Source: Lutibacter sp. (GTDB lineage Bacteria; Bacteroidota; Bacteroidia; Flavobacteriales; Flavobacteriaceae). Taken from it: a stretch of 5,507 nucleotides of DNA. Of the stretch, positions 1 through 5,507 are shown piece by piece. Made by a program: the position numbers and the translations under genes. Position 1 is the first letter of the stretch. Every line of letters begins with the position of its first letter. The notes below the pieces were generated by a model that saw nothing but the letters and a program-made list of their open reading frames with translations, ran no database searches and was not told the origin of the DNA. The stretch spans positions 1-5,507 of the forward strand of contig SDWL01000175.1 of assembly GCA_004195315.1 (NCBI GenBank). Direction: 5' to 3'.

Positions 1-95
1 GTTGCTCCTGTACTCCATAAGTAACTTGCTGCTGCTTGGAAAGTAGATCCTGAAGCATCTAATGTTACTGTTGTATTTGTACATGTCAATTCTGC
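1..95 (-). repeat. Adhesin tandem repeat, unit 3 (partial, cut by window edge)
   Basis: Start of a third unit (AELTCTN to the STGAT motif). Over these 95 bases it differs from unit 2 at a single base by my comparison: one A/G change, which makes residue 19 Phe instead of Ser. The array clearly continues beyond the window. Confidence 0.
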
Positions 96-326
96 ATTTC
101 CTGTGATACTCGCTACGACTTCTGTGATATCTTGTAACACCGTTACTGTCTCTGCATCTGAACATCCATTGTCACTATCTGTTACCGTTACCATGTAATT
201 TCCTGGTATAGTTACATCGATTGTTGCAGTAGTTGCTCCTGTACTCCATAAGTAACTTGCTGCTGCTTGGGAAGTAGATCCTGAAGCATCTAATGTTACT
301 GTTGTATTTGTACATGTCAATTCTGC
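96..326 (-). repeat. Adhesin tandem repeat, unit 2 (231 bp, 77 residues)
   Basis: Second complete repeat, joined head to tail to unit 1 with no spacer. The unit length is a multiple of three, so changes in copy number would keep the frame. Units 1 and 2 are identical over long stretches, including the last 19 residues (from the second Thr-Val-Thr of the unit to Thr-Gly-Asn), which suggests recent duplication or gene conversion. Confidence 0.
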
Positions 327-557
327 ATTTCCCGTGATACTTGCTACGACTTCTGTGATATCTTGTAACACCGTTACTGTCTCTGCATCTGAACATCCAT
401 TATCGCTATCTGTTACTGTTACCATGTAATCTCCTGGTGCAATTACATCGATTGTTGCTGTAGTTGCTCCTGTATTCCATAAGTAACTTGCTGCTGCTTG
501 GAAAGTAGATCCTGAAGCATCTAATGTTACTGTTGTATTTGTACAGGTCAATTCTGC
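327..557 (-). repeat. Adhesin tandem repeat, unit 1 (231 bp, 77 residues)
   Basis: First complete repeat in gene order, starting with the GCA codon of AELTC directly at the frame break. Compared by hand with unit 2 it differs at 13 of 231 bases, about 94% identity. At protein level it has Phe19 where unit 2 has Ser, Asn28 for Ser, Ile39-Ala40 for Thr-Ile, and Asp43 for Asn. Several of the changes lie in the loop between the two beta halves. Confidence 0.
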
Positions 558-1245
558 ATGCATAAGAATATGGCTTAAGTCCTCCATTAGTATTATCTGT
601 AAACTGAACAAGTGTTGAATTTCCAGATCCACAAGTATTACTGTTGTATGTAAACTGAACCGCTAATGGTGCATTTACAACAATAGTTTGCGGAAGTTCA
701 CATTGTGATTTATTGTACGTTCTACAGTCATAATCTATTTCTAAATCATCCCCTGAAGTTTTCCAAACAATTAAAGTACGACTCAAAGTCAATTCTTCAC
801 CACAAGTCCATTCAAATGGCCCGAATAATTTGGTTTGGTCCGCTCCAGGAGTAACGGTACCAATAAATTTATTTATTTCTTGAATAACTGGTGGGTCAGT
901 TCCGTTATCTCGGGTAAGTGTACCTAAAAACCTAGCGTGGTAAATATCACTTTTTGAATTTGAAGTATAATTTAAAAGTATAAATACTTCATCTGAAACC
1001 CCTATTGTACAATTCTCCGCTATTGGAAAACCCGTTACATCAGTCAAACTTAAAAAAACATCATTCAACTCATAATTAGCCGATGGACATTTATAGTAAT
1101 CTAAATAATAATTGGGGGCAACCCCACATTCCCTTAAGTCAGGATGATTAACTGGAAATGGATCTGGATCTTGCGAATAACCAACCCTTGTCAAAAACAA
1201 CAACACTAATAAAGTTATTAATCTAATAGAAGTAATTTTTTTCAT
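406..1245 (-). CDS. Secreted adhesin-like protein, N-terminal part; frame broken before its repeats
   Basis: Probable exported cell-surface or extracellular protein; its exact role is not known. Residues 1-24 form a signal peptide (MKK, a hydrophobic LITLLVLLFLT core, likely cleavage after GYS before QDPDP). Residues 25-190 are a Cys-containing region (Cys40, 53, 79, 148, 174, 182) with no catalytic motif that I recognise; I recall similar N-termini on giant flavobacterial PKD/adhesin proteins. Residues 194-229 (APLAVQFTY to KPYSYA) look like the first strands of a PKD-like domain, which normally continues with Trp and an acidic, glycine-rich stretch. Here that continuation is absent. From residue 230 the frame reads the repeat DNA out of register, giving an Arg/Asn/Tyr-rich tail of 50 residues that ends at a TAG (406-408). 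The tail is therefore not real protein design. The ATG at 1245 is well supported because the signal peptide starts there. Type IX secretion is likely by analogy, but the C-terminal sorting domain is outside the window. Confidence 0.
   Translation of the reverse strand: MKKITSIRLITLLVLLFLTRVGYSQDPDPFPVNHPDLRECGVAPNYYLDYYKCPSANYELNDVFLSLTDVTGFPIAENCTIGVSDEVFILLNYTSNSKSDIYHARFLGTLTRDNGTDPPVIQEINKFIGTVTPGADQTKLFGPFEWTCGEELTLSRTLIVWKTSGDDLEIDYDCRTYNKSQCELPQTIVVNAPLAVQFTYNSNTCGSGNSTLVQFTDNTNGGLKPYSYACRIDLYKYNSNIRCFRIYFPSSSKLLMEYRSNYSNNRCNCTRRLHGNSNR
1174..1245 (-). other. Signal peptide coding segment of the adhesin
   Basis: Residues 1-24 have a short basic start (MKK, plus Arg8), a hydrophobic core (LITLLVLLFL) and a small-residue cleavage context (VGYS, then QDPDP). 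This is a Sec-type signal peptide followed by a Pro/Asp-rich mature N-terminus. There is no Cys just after the cleavage site, so it is not a lipoprotein signal. The site position is an estimate by eye. Confidence 0.
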
Positions 1246-1623
1246 AATCTTTAAATTTAAATAAACTGGTCAACAAAAACTCCATTTAAAAACGTCACAA
1301 ATACTAACGCCATAATAGCATATCATTTACCTAAAGAAATTAGGTGTTAATTTTTATTATTGGGGGCAATTAAATTGGGGTGTTTAATATTGGGTATTAA
1401 AATTATGAAGGGTATATTAGTTCAAAACAACTAATATATAACTCTATAAATAAAACTGTGGGGTAAAAAAAATTAGAAATCTGTGATGGACATTTATCTC
1501 AATTATAAACAAATGTACTCCAGAAAATATTTAACTAATAAATTACTAACGTTTTTTTTTGTATAAATTAACAAATGGAAGTAACTTATTTATAAATGGT
1601 TTCTTATTACCAATAACGTGTTA

Positions 1624-1658
1624 ATAATATGACAAATATCATATTATGCTGTTTGTCA
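1624..1658. promoter_or_regulatory. Nested inverted repeats, possible operator or hairpin
   Basis: Two perfect inverted repeats overlap. ATAATATGA (1624-1632) pairs with TCATATTAT (1639-1647) across 6 bases. TGACAAA (1630-1636) pairs with TTTGTCA (1652-1658) across 15 bases. They share bases, so as RNA or cruciform they could not both form fully. The site lies 141 bp before lpdA and 379 bp before the adhesin start. No T run follows closely enough for a classical terminator. It could be a binding site for a dimeric regulator, but chance is also possible in DNA this AT-rich. Confidence 0.
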
Positions 1659-1709
1659 ATTGTTTATGTGTTTGATTTTCCGCTTCTTATCAAAAAGTAC
1701 AAATTGCTT

Positions 1710-1744
1710 TTTGAAAATTTAATCATAAAATAAATAAAATTTTG
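1710..1744 (+). promoter_or_regulatory. Weak candidate Bacteroidetes-type promoter for lpdA
   Basis: A TTTG at 1710-1713 could be the -33 element. AAATTTTG at 1737-1744 matches the -7 consensus TAnnTTTG except for its first base. The gap between them is 23 bases, at the long end of what is accepted for Bacteroidetes. It would place transcription start near 1751, about 48 bases before lpdA. In such AT-rich DNA this match is weak evidence. Confidence 0.
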
Positions 1745-1798
1745 CATTAAGAGATAGATAAAAATTCTATTTTTACGCTTCAATTTTACTACAATACT

Positions 1799-3199
1799 AT
1801 GAACACGTATGACGTTGCCGTTATTGGCTCAGGACCAGGAGGATATGTTGCAGCAATTAGATGTGCACAATTAGGTTTAAAAACTGCTATTATTGAAAAA
1901 TATAACACACTTGGTGGTACTTGCTTAAATGTAGGCTGTATTCCTTCAAAAGCATTGTTAGATTCTTCACACCATTTTTATGACGCTACTAAACACTTTG
2001 CTACTCACGGGATTAATATTGATGGATTAAACGTAAATTTCGAGCAAATGATAGCTCGTAAAAACGAAGTTGTAGCACAAACTTCAGGCGGAATCAATTA
2101 TTTAATGGATAAAAATAATATTGTTTTACTTCAAGGAACCGGAAGTTTTACTGACGCGACTCATATTACTATTACAAAATCTGATGGAACTTCTGAACGG
2201 ATTGAAGCAGCTAAAACAATAATAGCTACAGGTTCAAAACCATCAACGTTACCTTTTATTGAAATAGATAAAAAAAGAGTAATAACATCAACTGAAGCAT
2301 TAAGTTTAATTGAAATTCCTAAACATTTAATTGTAATTGGTGGTGGCGTTATTGGCTTAGAATTAGGTTCAGTTTATAAAAGACTAGGTGCTGAAGTTTC
2401 AGTTATTGAATATATGCCAACTATTATTCCAGGAATGGATAGTATGCTTTCAAAAGAGCTTCAAAAAGTATTAAAAAAACAAGGAATTAAATTTTATACT
2501 GGTCACAAAGTAACTTCTGTTGTAAATAAAGATGAAGAAGTTATAGTTACTGCTGATGATAAAAAAGGAAATCCTGTTGAATTTAAAGGTGACTACACGC
2601 TAATTTCTGTTGGAAGAAAACCATATACTGAAGGATTAGGATTAGAAACTATTGGGATTAAAGTTACCAAACAAGGTCAGATTGAAACGAATGAACATTT
2701 ACAAACCAATGTCTCAAATATTTATGCAATTGGCGATGTTGTAAAAGGTGCAATGTTAGCTCACAAAGCCGAAGAAGAAGGTACTATGGTTGCTGAGTTA
2801 ATTGCAGGTCAGAAGCCACATATTAATTACAATTTAATTCCAGGAGTTGTTTATACTTGGCCTGAAGTTGCTACCGTTGGTAAAACTGAAGAACAATTAA
2901 AAGAAGATGGTGTAAATTACAAATCTGGCACTTTTGCAATGCGCGCATTAGGAAGAGCCAGAGCAAGTATGGATATTGATGGACAAATAAAAGTTTTAGC
3001 GGATGCAAAAACAGATGAAATTTTAGGTGTTCATATGATTGGCGCCAGAGCTGCTGATATGATTGCTGAAGCCGTGATTGCTATGGAATTTAGAGCATCT
3101 TCAGAAGATATTGCACGTTCATCACACGCACATCCAACATATACAGAAGCTTTTAAAGAAGCGTGTTTGGCTGTTAATGACAGGGCAATTCATAGTTAG
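1799..3199 (+). CDS. lpdA: Dihydrolipoyl dehydrogenase (E3 component)
   Basis: Cytoplasmic FAD flavoenzyme that re-oxidises dihydrolipoyl groups with NAD+. It is the shared E3 of the pyruvate, 2-oxoglutarate and branched-chain 2-oxoacid dehydrogenase complexes and of the glycine cleavage system. The 466 residues are full family length. Order of motifs: FAD-binding GSGPGGY (10-16); redox-active disulfide Cys42 and Cys47 in GGTCLNVGCIPSKA; ATGSKP (143-148); NAD-binding GGGVIGLELG (181-190); second FAD contact IGDV (311-314) with AHKAEEEG; C-terminal dimer domain with HAHPTYTE, where His445 and Glu450 form the catalytic pair. All key residues are present. The ATG start is fixed by the FAD-binding strand beginning at residue 4; no Shine-Dalgarno is visible, as is normal for Bacteroidetes. 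No E1 or E2 gene is adjacent, so this is probably a stand-alone E3 serving several complexes. Other disulfide reductases (glutathione or mercuric reductase) are much less likely given the HAHPT motif and the overall match. Confidence 0.
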   Translation: MNTYDVAVIGSGPGGYVAAIRCAQLGLKTAIIEKYNTLGGTCLNVGCIPSKALLDSSHHFYDATKHFATHGINIDGLNVNFEQMIARKNEVVAQTSGGINYLMDKNNIVLLQGTGSFTDATHITITKSDGTSERIEAAKTIIATGSKPSTLPFIEIDKKRVITSTEALSLIEIPKHLIVIGGGVIGLELGSVYKRLGAEVSVIEYMPTIIPGMDSMLSKELQKVLKKQGIKFYTGHKVTSVVNKDEEVIVTADDKKGNPVEFKGDYTLISVGRKPYTEGLGLETIGIKVTKQGQIETNEHLQTNVSNIYAIGDVVKGAMLAHKAEEEGTMVAELIAGQKPHINYNLIPGVVYTWPEVATVGKTEEQLKEDGVNYKSGTFAMRALGRARASMDIDGQIKVLADAKTDEILGVHMIGARAADMIAEAVIAMEFRASSEDIARSSHAHPTYTEAFKEACLAVNDRAIHS

Positions 3200-3248
3200 T
3201 TTTTAAGTTAGATAGAATAATAATATATTTATAGAACTCAATGAAAAT

Positions 3249-3271
3249 TTTCAACTTTCAACCTTTTCAAC
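3249..3271 (+). repeat. Short TTTCAAC heptamer repeats upstream of pabB
   Basis: TTTCAAC occurs at 3249-3255 and 3256-3262 directly in tandem, and again at 3265-3271 after two extra bases. It lies in the 81-bp gap between lpdA and pabB, 9 bases before the GTG start. No hairpin or terminator is visible in the gap. Its function is unknown; it may be simple-sequence drift. Confidence 0.
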
Positions 3272-3280
3272 TATAAAATA

Positions 3281-4579
3281 GTGCAACGAACCAGTCTTAA
3301 AATTCAGATAACAAACATTTCTGAATTTAAAACGAAACTTTTACAATGGGCGCAAAAATTTAAAGTTGCTGTTTGGCTTGATAGTAATAACTACCAACAA
3401 CAACATTCTAATTTTGACGCAGCATTGGCTGTTGATGCTATTTCAAAAATTGAAACCAATTACAAAAATGCTTTTCAACATTTAAAAGACTATCAATCCA
3501 ATGTTAACGATTATATATTTGGATATTTAGGCTACGACTTAAAAAATGAGGTTGAAAAATTAACCTCATCAAATTTTGATGGTTTGCATTTTCCTGATTT
3601 ATTCTTTTTTCAGCCTAAAAAAATTTTCCTCATAAAAGGAAATACCGTTGAAATAAAATATATTTCTAAACTTCAACATGAAATTGAAACTGATTTAAAA
3701 GAAATAAAATCCGTCAAAAGTCAAAAGTCAAAAGTCAAAGGGCAAATTAAAATAAAACTTCGCATTCATAAAGATGAATATTATCAAAAATTAAATACTG
3801 TTTTAAACCATATTCACAGAGGCGATATTTATGAAGCTAACTTTTGTCAAGAATTTTACAGTGAAAATTCAACAATTAATCCTATTGAAGTTTATCAGAA
3901 TTTAAATGAAATTTCTAAACCTCCATTTGCTACTTTTTTAAAACTGAATGATAATTATTTATTGTCTGCTTCACCAGAACGTTATCTAAAAAAAGAAGGT
4001 GAACTTATAATTTCCCAACCCATTAAGGGCACAGAGAAAAGAGCAATCACAAAAACAGAAGACGAAAAATTAATTGCAGCTTTAGAAAAAAACCCAAAAG
4101 AACGTGCTGAAAATATTATGATTGTAGATTTGGTTAGGAACGATTTATCACGTTTTGCAATTAAAGGATCTGTAAAAGTGGATGAACTTTGCAAAGTGTA
4201 TACTTTTGAGCAAGTGCATCAATTAATTTCAACCGTTTCGTGTAAAGTAAAAAGTACAACTCACCCAGTTGATATTATTAAAAACACATTTCCAATGGGA
4301 AGTATGACAGGTGCTCCAAAAATTTCAGCAATGAAAATTATTGAAGAATTGGAAGAAACCAAACGTGGTTTATACTCTGGTACTGTAGGGTATTTTACAC
4401 CAAAAGGTAATTTTGATTTCAATGTAATTATTAGAAGTATTTTATACAATGCTTCAAAAAAATATGTTTCCTATTCGGTTGGTGGCGCAATTACAGCACA
4501 ATCAATTCCTGAAAAAGAGTATGAAGAGTGCTTATTAAAAGCAAAAGCGATGAAACATGTTTTATTACACACCAAATAA
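3281..4579 (+). CDS. pabB: Aminodeoxychorismate synthase component I (PabB-type chorismate-binding enzyme)
   Basis: Converts chorismate plus ammonia to 4-amino-4-deoxychorismate, the precursor of p-aminobenzoate for folate, normally with glutamine amidotransferase PabA, which is not in this window. The 432 residues are usual for Bacteroidetes. Motifs in order: GYLGYDLKNE (81-90); IHRGDIYEANFCQ (178-190); PIKGT (247-251), whose Lys249 is the nucleophile typical of PabB where anthranilate synthase TrpE has PIAGT; the KERAENIMIVDLVRNDLSR block (273-291); QVHQLIST (312-319); GSMTGAPK (340-347); RGLYSGTVGYF (362-372); VGGAITAQSIPEKEYEE (400-416). Near residues 31-35 it has VWLDS rather than the LLES tryptophan site of TrpE. 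The start is GTG: a TAG lies directly before it, and the first internal Met is residue 280, inside the catalytic block. A 7-bp tandem repeat encodes the linker at 145-154. The chance that it is TrpE or another family member is small because of PIKGT. Confidence 0.
   Translation: MQRTSLKIQITNISEFKTKLLQWAQKFKVAVWLDSNNYQQQHSNFDAALAVDAISKIETNYKNAFQHLKDYQSNVNDYIFGYLGYDLKNEVEKLTSSNFDGLHFPDLFFFQPKKIFLIKGNTVEIKYISKLQHEIETDLKEIKSVKSQKSKVKGQIKIKLRIHKDEYYQKLNTVLNHIHRGDIYEANFCQEFYSENSTINPIEVYQNLNEISKPPFATFLKLNDNYLLSASPERYLKKEGELIISQPIKGTEKRAITKTEDEKLIAALEKNPKERAENIMIVDLVRNDLSRFAIKGSVKVDELCKVYTFEQVHQLISTVSCKVKSTTHPVDIIKNTFPMGSMTGAPKISAMKIIEELEETKRGLYSGTVGYFTPKGNFDFNVIIRSILYNASKKYVSYSVGGAITAQSIPEKEYEECLLKAKAMKHVLLHTK
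3713..3740 (+). repeat. Heptanucleotide tandem repeat GTCAAAA x4 inside pabB
   Basis: Three exact GTCAAAA copies (3713-3733) are followed by GTCAAAG (3734-3740). Because 7 is not a multiple of 3, each copy is read in a different frame, giving the Lys/Ser-rich VKSQKSKVK stretch at residues 145-153. It lies between the N-terminal region and the chorismate-binding core, a place tolerant of length change. Gain or loss of one copy would shift the frame, while a change of three copies would not. Confidence 0.
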
Positions 4580-4596
4580 CTATATTTACAACACTT

Positions 4597-5507
4597 ATGA
4601 AAGTTGAATTTAAAGAGCATTTAAATCAAAATTTATCGTTTTTAACTGATAAAAAATTATTGATTGCTATTTCTGGCGGAATAGATAGCGTGGTTTTAAC
4701 ACAACTTTTTTATAAATTAAACTTTTCAATTTCATTAGCACATTGTAACTTTTCTTTACGTGGAAAAGAAAGCAATAAAGATGAGCAATTTGTAAAAGAA
4801 TTAGGCGCTAAATTACAAGTTCCAACATTTACAATAAAATTTGAAACTGAAAAATACGCTACCGAAAACGGAATTTCAACCCAAATGGCAGCTCGTGATT
4901 TACGCTACGCATGGTTTTATGAAATTTGCTCAAAAAACGATATTGATTATATTATTACTGCACATCAAAAAGATGATGTTATTGAAACATTTATTATTAA
5001 TTTAACTCGTGGAACTGGATTAGATGGCTTAACAGGAATTCCTGAAATTAATGGAAATATTGTTAGACCTATGCTGCCATTTACTAGAAATGACATTATA
5101 GTATATGCTACTAAGAAAAAGTTTGAATGGCGTGAAGACAGCAGCAATTCTTCCATAAGATATGTTCGTAATAAAATTCGTCATAAAATAGTTCCCATTT
5201 TAAAAGAACTAAATCCTAATTTGTTAGATACATTTAGTAATACACTTAATAACTTAAAAGGAAGTCAGCAAATTATAAAAGATTACATTCAAAATGTGAA
5301 ACAAAAAGTTACAACTATTCATAACAATGAATTGCATTTCAATGTTTCAGAATTAAAAAAACTAAGCAATTCAAAAATATATTTATTTGAACTTTTAAAT
5401 GAATATGGGTTTACGGAATGGGATGATATTACCGATTTGTTAGATGCGCAAAGTGGAAAACAAGTTTTTAGTAAAACACATCGTTTACCTGTCTCTTATA
5501 CACATCT
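4597..5507 (+). CDS. tilS: tRNA(Ile)-lysidine synthetase, 3' end outside window
   Basis: Cytoplasmic enzyme that uses ATP and lysine to convert the wobble C34 of the CAU-anticodon tRNA(Ile) to lysidine, so that it reads AUA and is charged with Ile; essential in most bacteria. The visible 303 codons hold the PP-loop SGGIDS (26-31), AHCNFSLRGKES (48-59), the RDLRYAWFYE segment (100-109), TAHQKDDVIET (121-131), LTRGTGLDGLTGIP (136-149), and the TilS signature DSSNSSIRYVRNKIRHKIVPIL (181-202). The following region matches the position of the TilS substrate-specificity domain. Family members are usually about 430-450 residues, so roughly a third is missing beyond the right edge. The ATG is 17 bp after the pabB stop and lies 25 codons before the PP-loop, as expected. 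There is no Shine-Dalgarno. Close spacing suggests cotranscription with pabB, although the functions are unrelated. Confidence 0.
   Translation, partial: MKVEFKEHLNQNLSFLTDKKLLIAISGGIDSVVLTQLFYKLNFSISLAHCNFSLRGKESNKDEQFVKELGAKLQVPTFTIKFETEKYATENGISTQMAARDLRYAWFYEICSKNDIDYIITAHQKDDVIETFIINLTRGTGLDGLTGIPEINGNIVRPMLPFTRNDIIVYATKKKFEWREDSSNSSIRYVRNKIRHKIVPILKELNPNLLDTFSNTLNNLKGSQQIIKDYIQNVKQKVTTIHNNELHFNVSELKKLSNSKIYLFELLNEYGFTEWDDITDLLDAQSGKQVFSKTHRLPVSYTH

Larger units (their letters stand above)
1..557 (-). pseudogene. Repeat part of the same adhesin gene, in a shifted frame and open at the left edge
   Basis: This is the in-frame continuation that the upstream gene should read. In the frame whose codons begin at 557, 554 and so on, the minus strand is open to the window edge. 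It encodes repeated beta-rich domains with AELTCTN, TLDASGST, SYLWSTGATTATIDV, GxYMVTVTDSDNGCSDAET and VTVLQDITEVVASITGN. The YxWSTGATT and GxYxVTVTDxxNGC patterns are typical of Bacteroidetes Ig/PKD-like and SprB-type adhesin repeats. The two Cys of each unit (units' residues 5 and 55) could form a disulfide. This frame is offset by one base from the N-terminal frame, so it has no normal start. In-frame ATGs at 563-561 and 587-585 exist, but they lack a signal peptide and are unlikely starts. I call it pseudogene-like because of the shift; a sequencing or assembly error would make it an intact large gene. Its length is unknown because the window ends. Confidence 0.
1246..1798. other. AT-rich intergenic region between divergent genes, no gene seen
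   Basis: This stretch of 553 bp has no open frame with coding character on either strand and no tRNA- or rRNA-like structure that I can see. It must carry the promoters of both flanking genes. It contains long A/T runs (for example a T run near 1551-1559), a few short G runs at 1361-1396, and a nested set of inverted repeats at 1624-1658. The Bacteroidetes promoter motif TAnnTTTG occurs exactly once, on the minus strand at 1510-1517 (TACATTTG). No TTG lies at the expected distance upstream of it, and it sits 265 bp from the adhesin start, so I do not call it a promoter. Confidence 0.

Noticed and set aside
175..396. Minus-strand open frame of 73 codons inside the repeats
   Set aside because: It is the same out-of-register reading of the repeat DNA as the tail of the broken adhesin frame; it is Arg/Asn/Tyr-rich and has no domain character.
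1..557. CRISPR array or non-coding repeat array
   Set aside because: The units are 231 bp without spacers and encode a clean open frame with adhesin-type domains.
561..587. ATGs at 563-561 and 587-585 as starts of a separate repeat protein
   Set aside because: They would give a protein without a signal peptide although the repeats are of secreted type, and the sequence before the repeats is clearly the N-terminal domain read in another frame.
1250..1261. Perfect 12-bp palindrome TTTAAATTTAAA just upstream of the adhesin start
   Set aside because: Palindromes made only of A and T are expected in DNA of this composition; there is no supporting motif.
1361..1413. Possible G-quadruplex from runs GGGGG, GGGG, GGG, GGG
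   Set aside because: The loops between runs are 10 or more bases long and AT-rich, so a stable quadruplex is unlikely.
1082..1497. Short matches between the adhesin coding region and the intergenic region (GATGGACATTTAT at 1082-1094 and 1485-1497; ATTGGGGGCAA at 1111-1121 and 1359-1369)
   Set aside because: They are only 13 and 11 bases long, not in the same order, with no similarity between them; chance is the simplest explanation.
3982..4194. Minus-strand open frame opposite pabB
   Set aside because: It lies wholly within the conserved catalytic core of pabB on the other strand, so it is a shadow of that gene.
4261..4449. Minus-strand open frame opposite the 3' part of pabB
   Set aside because: It is a shadow of the GSMTGAPK to FNVIIRSI region; there is no independent evidence for it.
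4965..5156. Minus-strand open frame opposite tilS
   Set aside because: It overlaps strongly conserved TilS motifs on the plus strand and has no features of its own.

Overview
The window looks like chromosomal DNA from a marine-type or soil-type Flavobacteriia/Bacteroidetes bacterium. The DNA is AT-rich and no gene has a clear Shine-Dalgarno sequence. The left end carries a large secreted adhesin of the repeat-rich type common in gliding, type IX secreting flavobacteria. The three housekeeping proteins also have a Bacteroidetes feel, for example the GYLGYDLKNE motif in the PabB protein. The genus cannot be fixed from the sequence alone.

Left part (1-1245, minus strand): the 5' end of a secreted protein. 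It has a signal peptide, a Cys-containing N-terminal region of about 165 residues, and the start of a PKD-like domain. This is followed by tandem, nearly identical 231-bp (77-residue) Ig/PKD-like repeats that run off the left edge. The N-terminal frame and the repeat frame do not match. At about 557-563 the reading frame slips, so the N-terminal frame reads repeat DNA out of frame for 50 codons and stops at 406-408. Either the gene is broken by a deletion, or the assembly is wrong at the edge of a repeat tract.

Middle (1246-1798): a 553-bp, very AT-rich gap between divergent genes, with no gene that I can support. It holds a nested pair of inverted repeats at 1624-1658 and a weak candidate promoter for the gene to its right.

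Right part (1799-5507, plus strand): three closely packed housekeeping genes. They are lpdA (dihydrolipoyl dehydrogenase, complete), a pabB-type chorismate-using enzyme (aminodeoxychorismate synthase component I, complete, GTG start) and tilS (tRNA(Ile)-lysidine synthetase, cut by the right edge). The pabB-tilS gap is 17 bp, so these two are probably cotranscribed. The lpdA-pabB gap is 81 bp with no convincing terminator, so read-through is possible. Their functions (2-oxoacid dehydrogenase/glycine cleavage E3, folate precursor synthesis, tRNA modification) are not one pathway.

I see no CRISPR array, transposase, tRNA, rRNA or defence system. The unusual points are the broken repeat adhesin and a 7-bp tandem repeat inside pabB whose copy-number change would shift the frame. 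Neither is evidence of an undescribed system.
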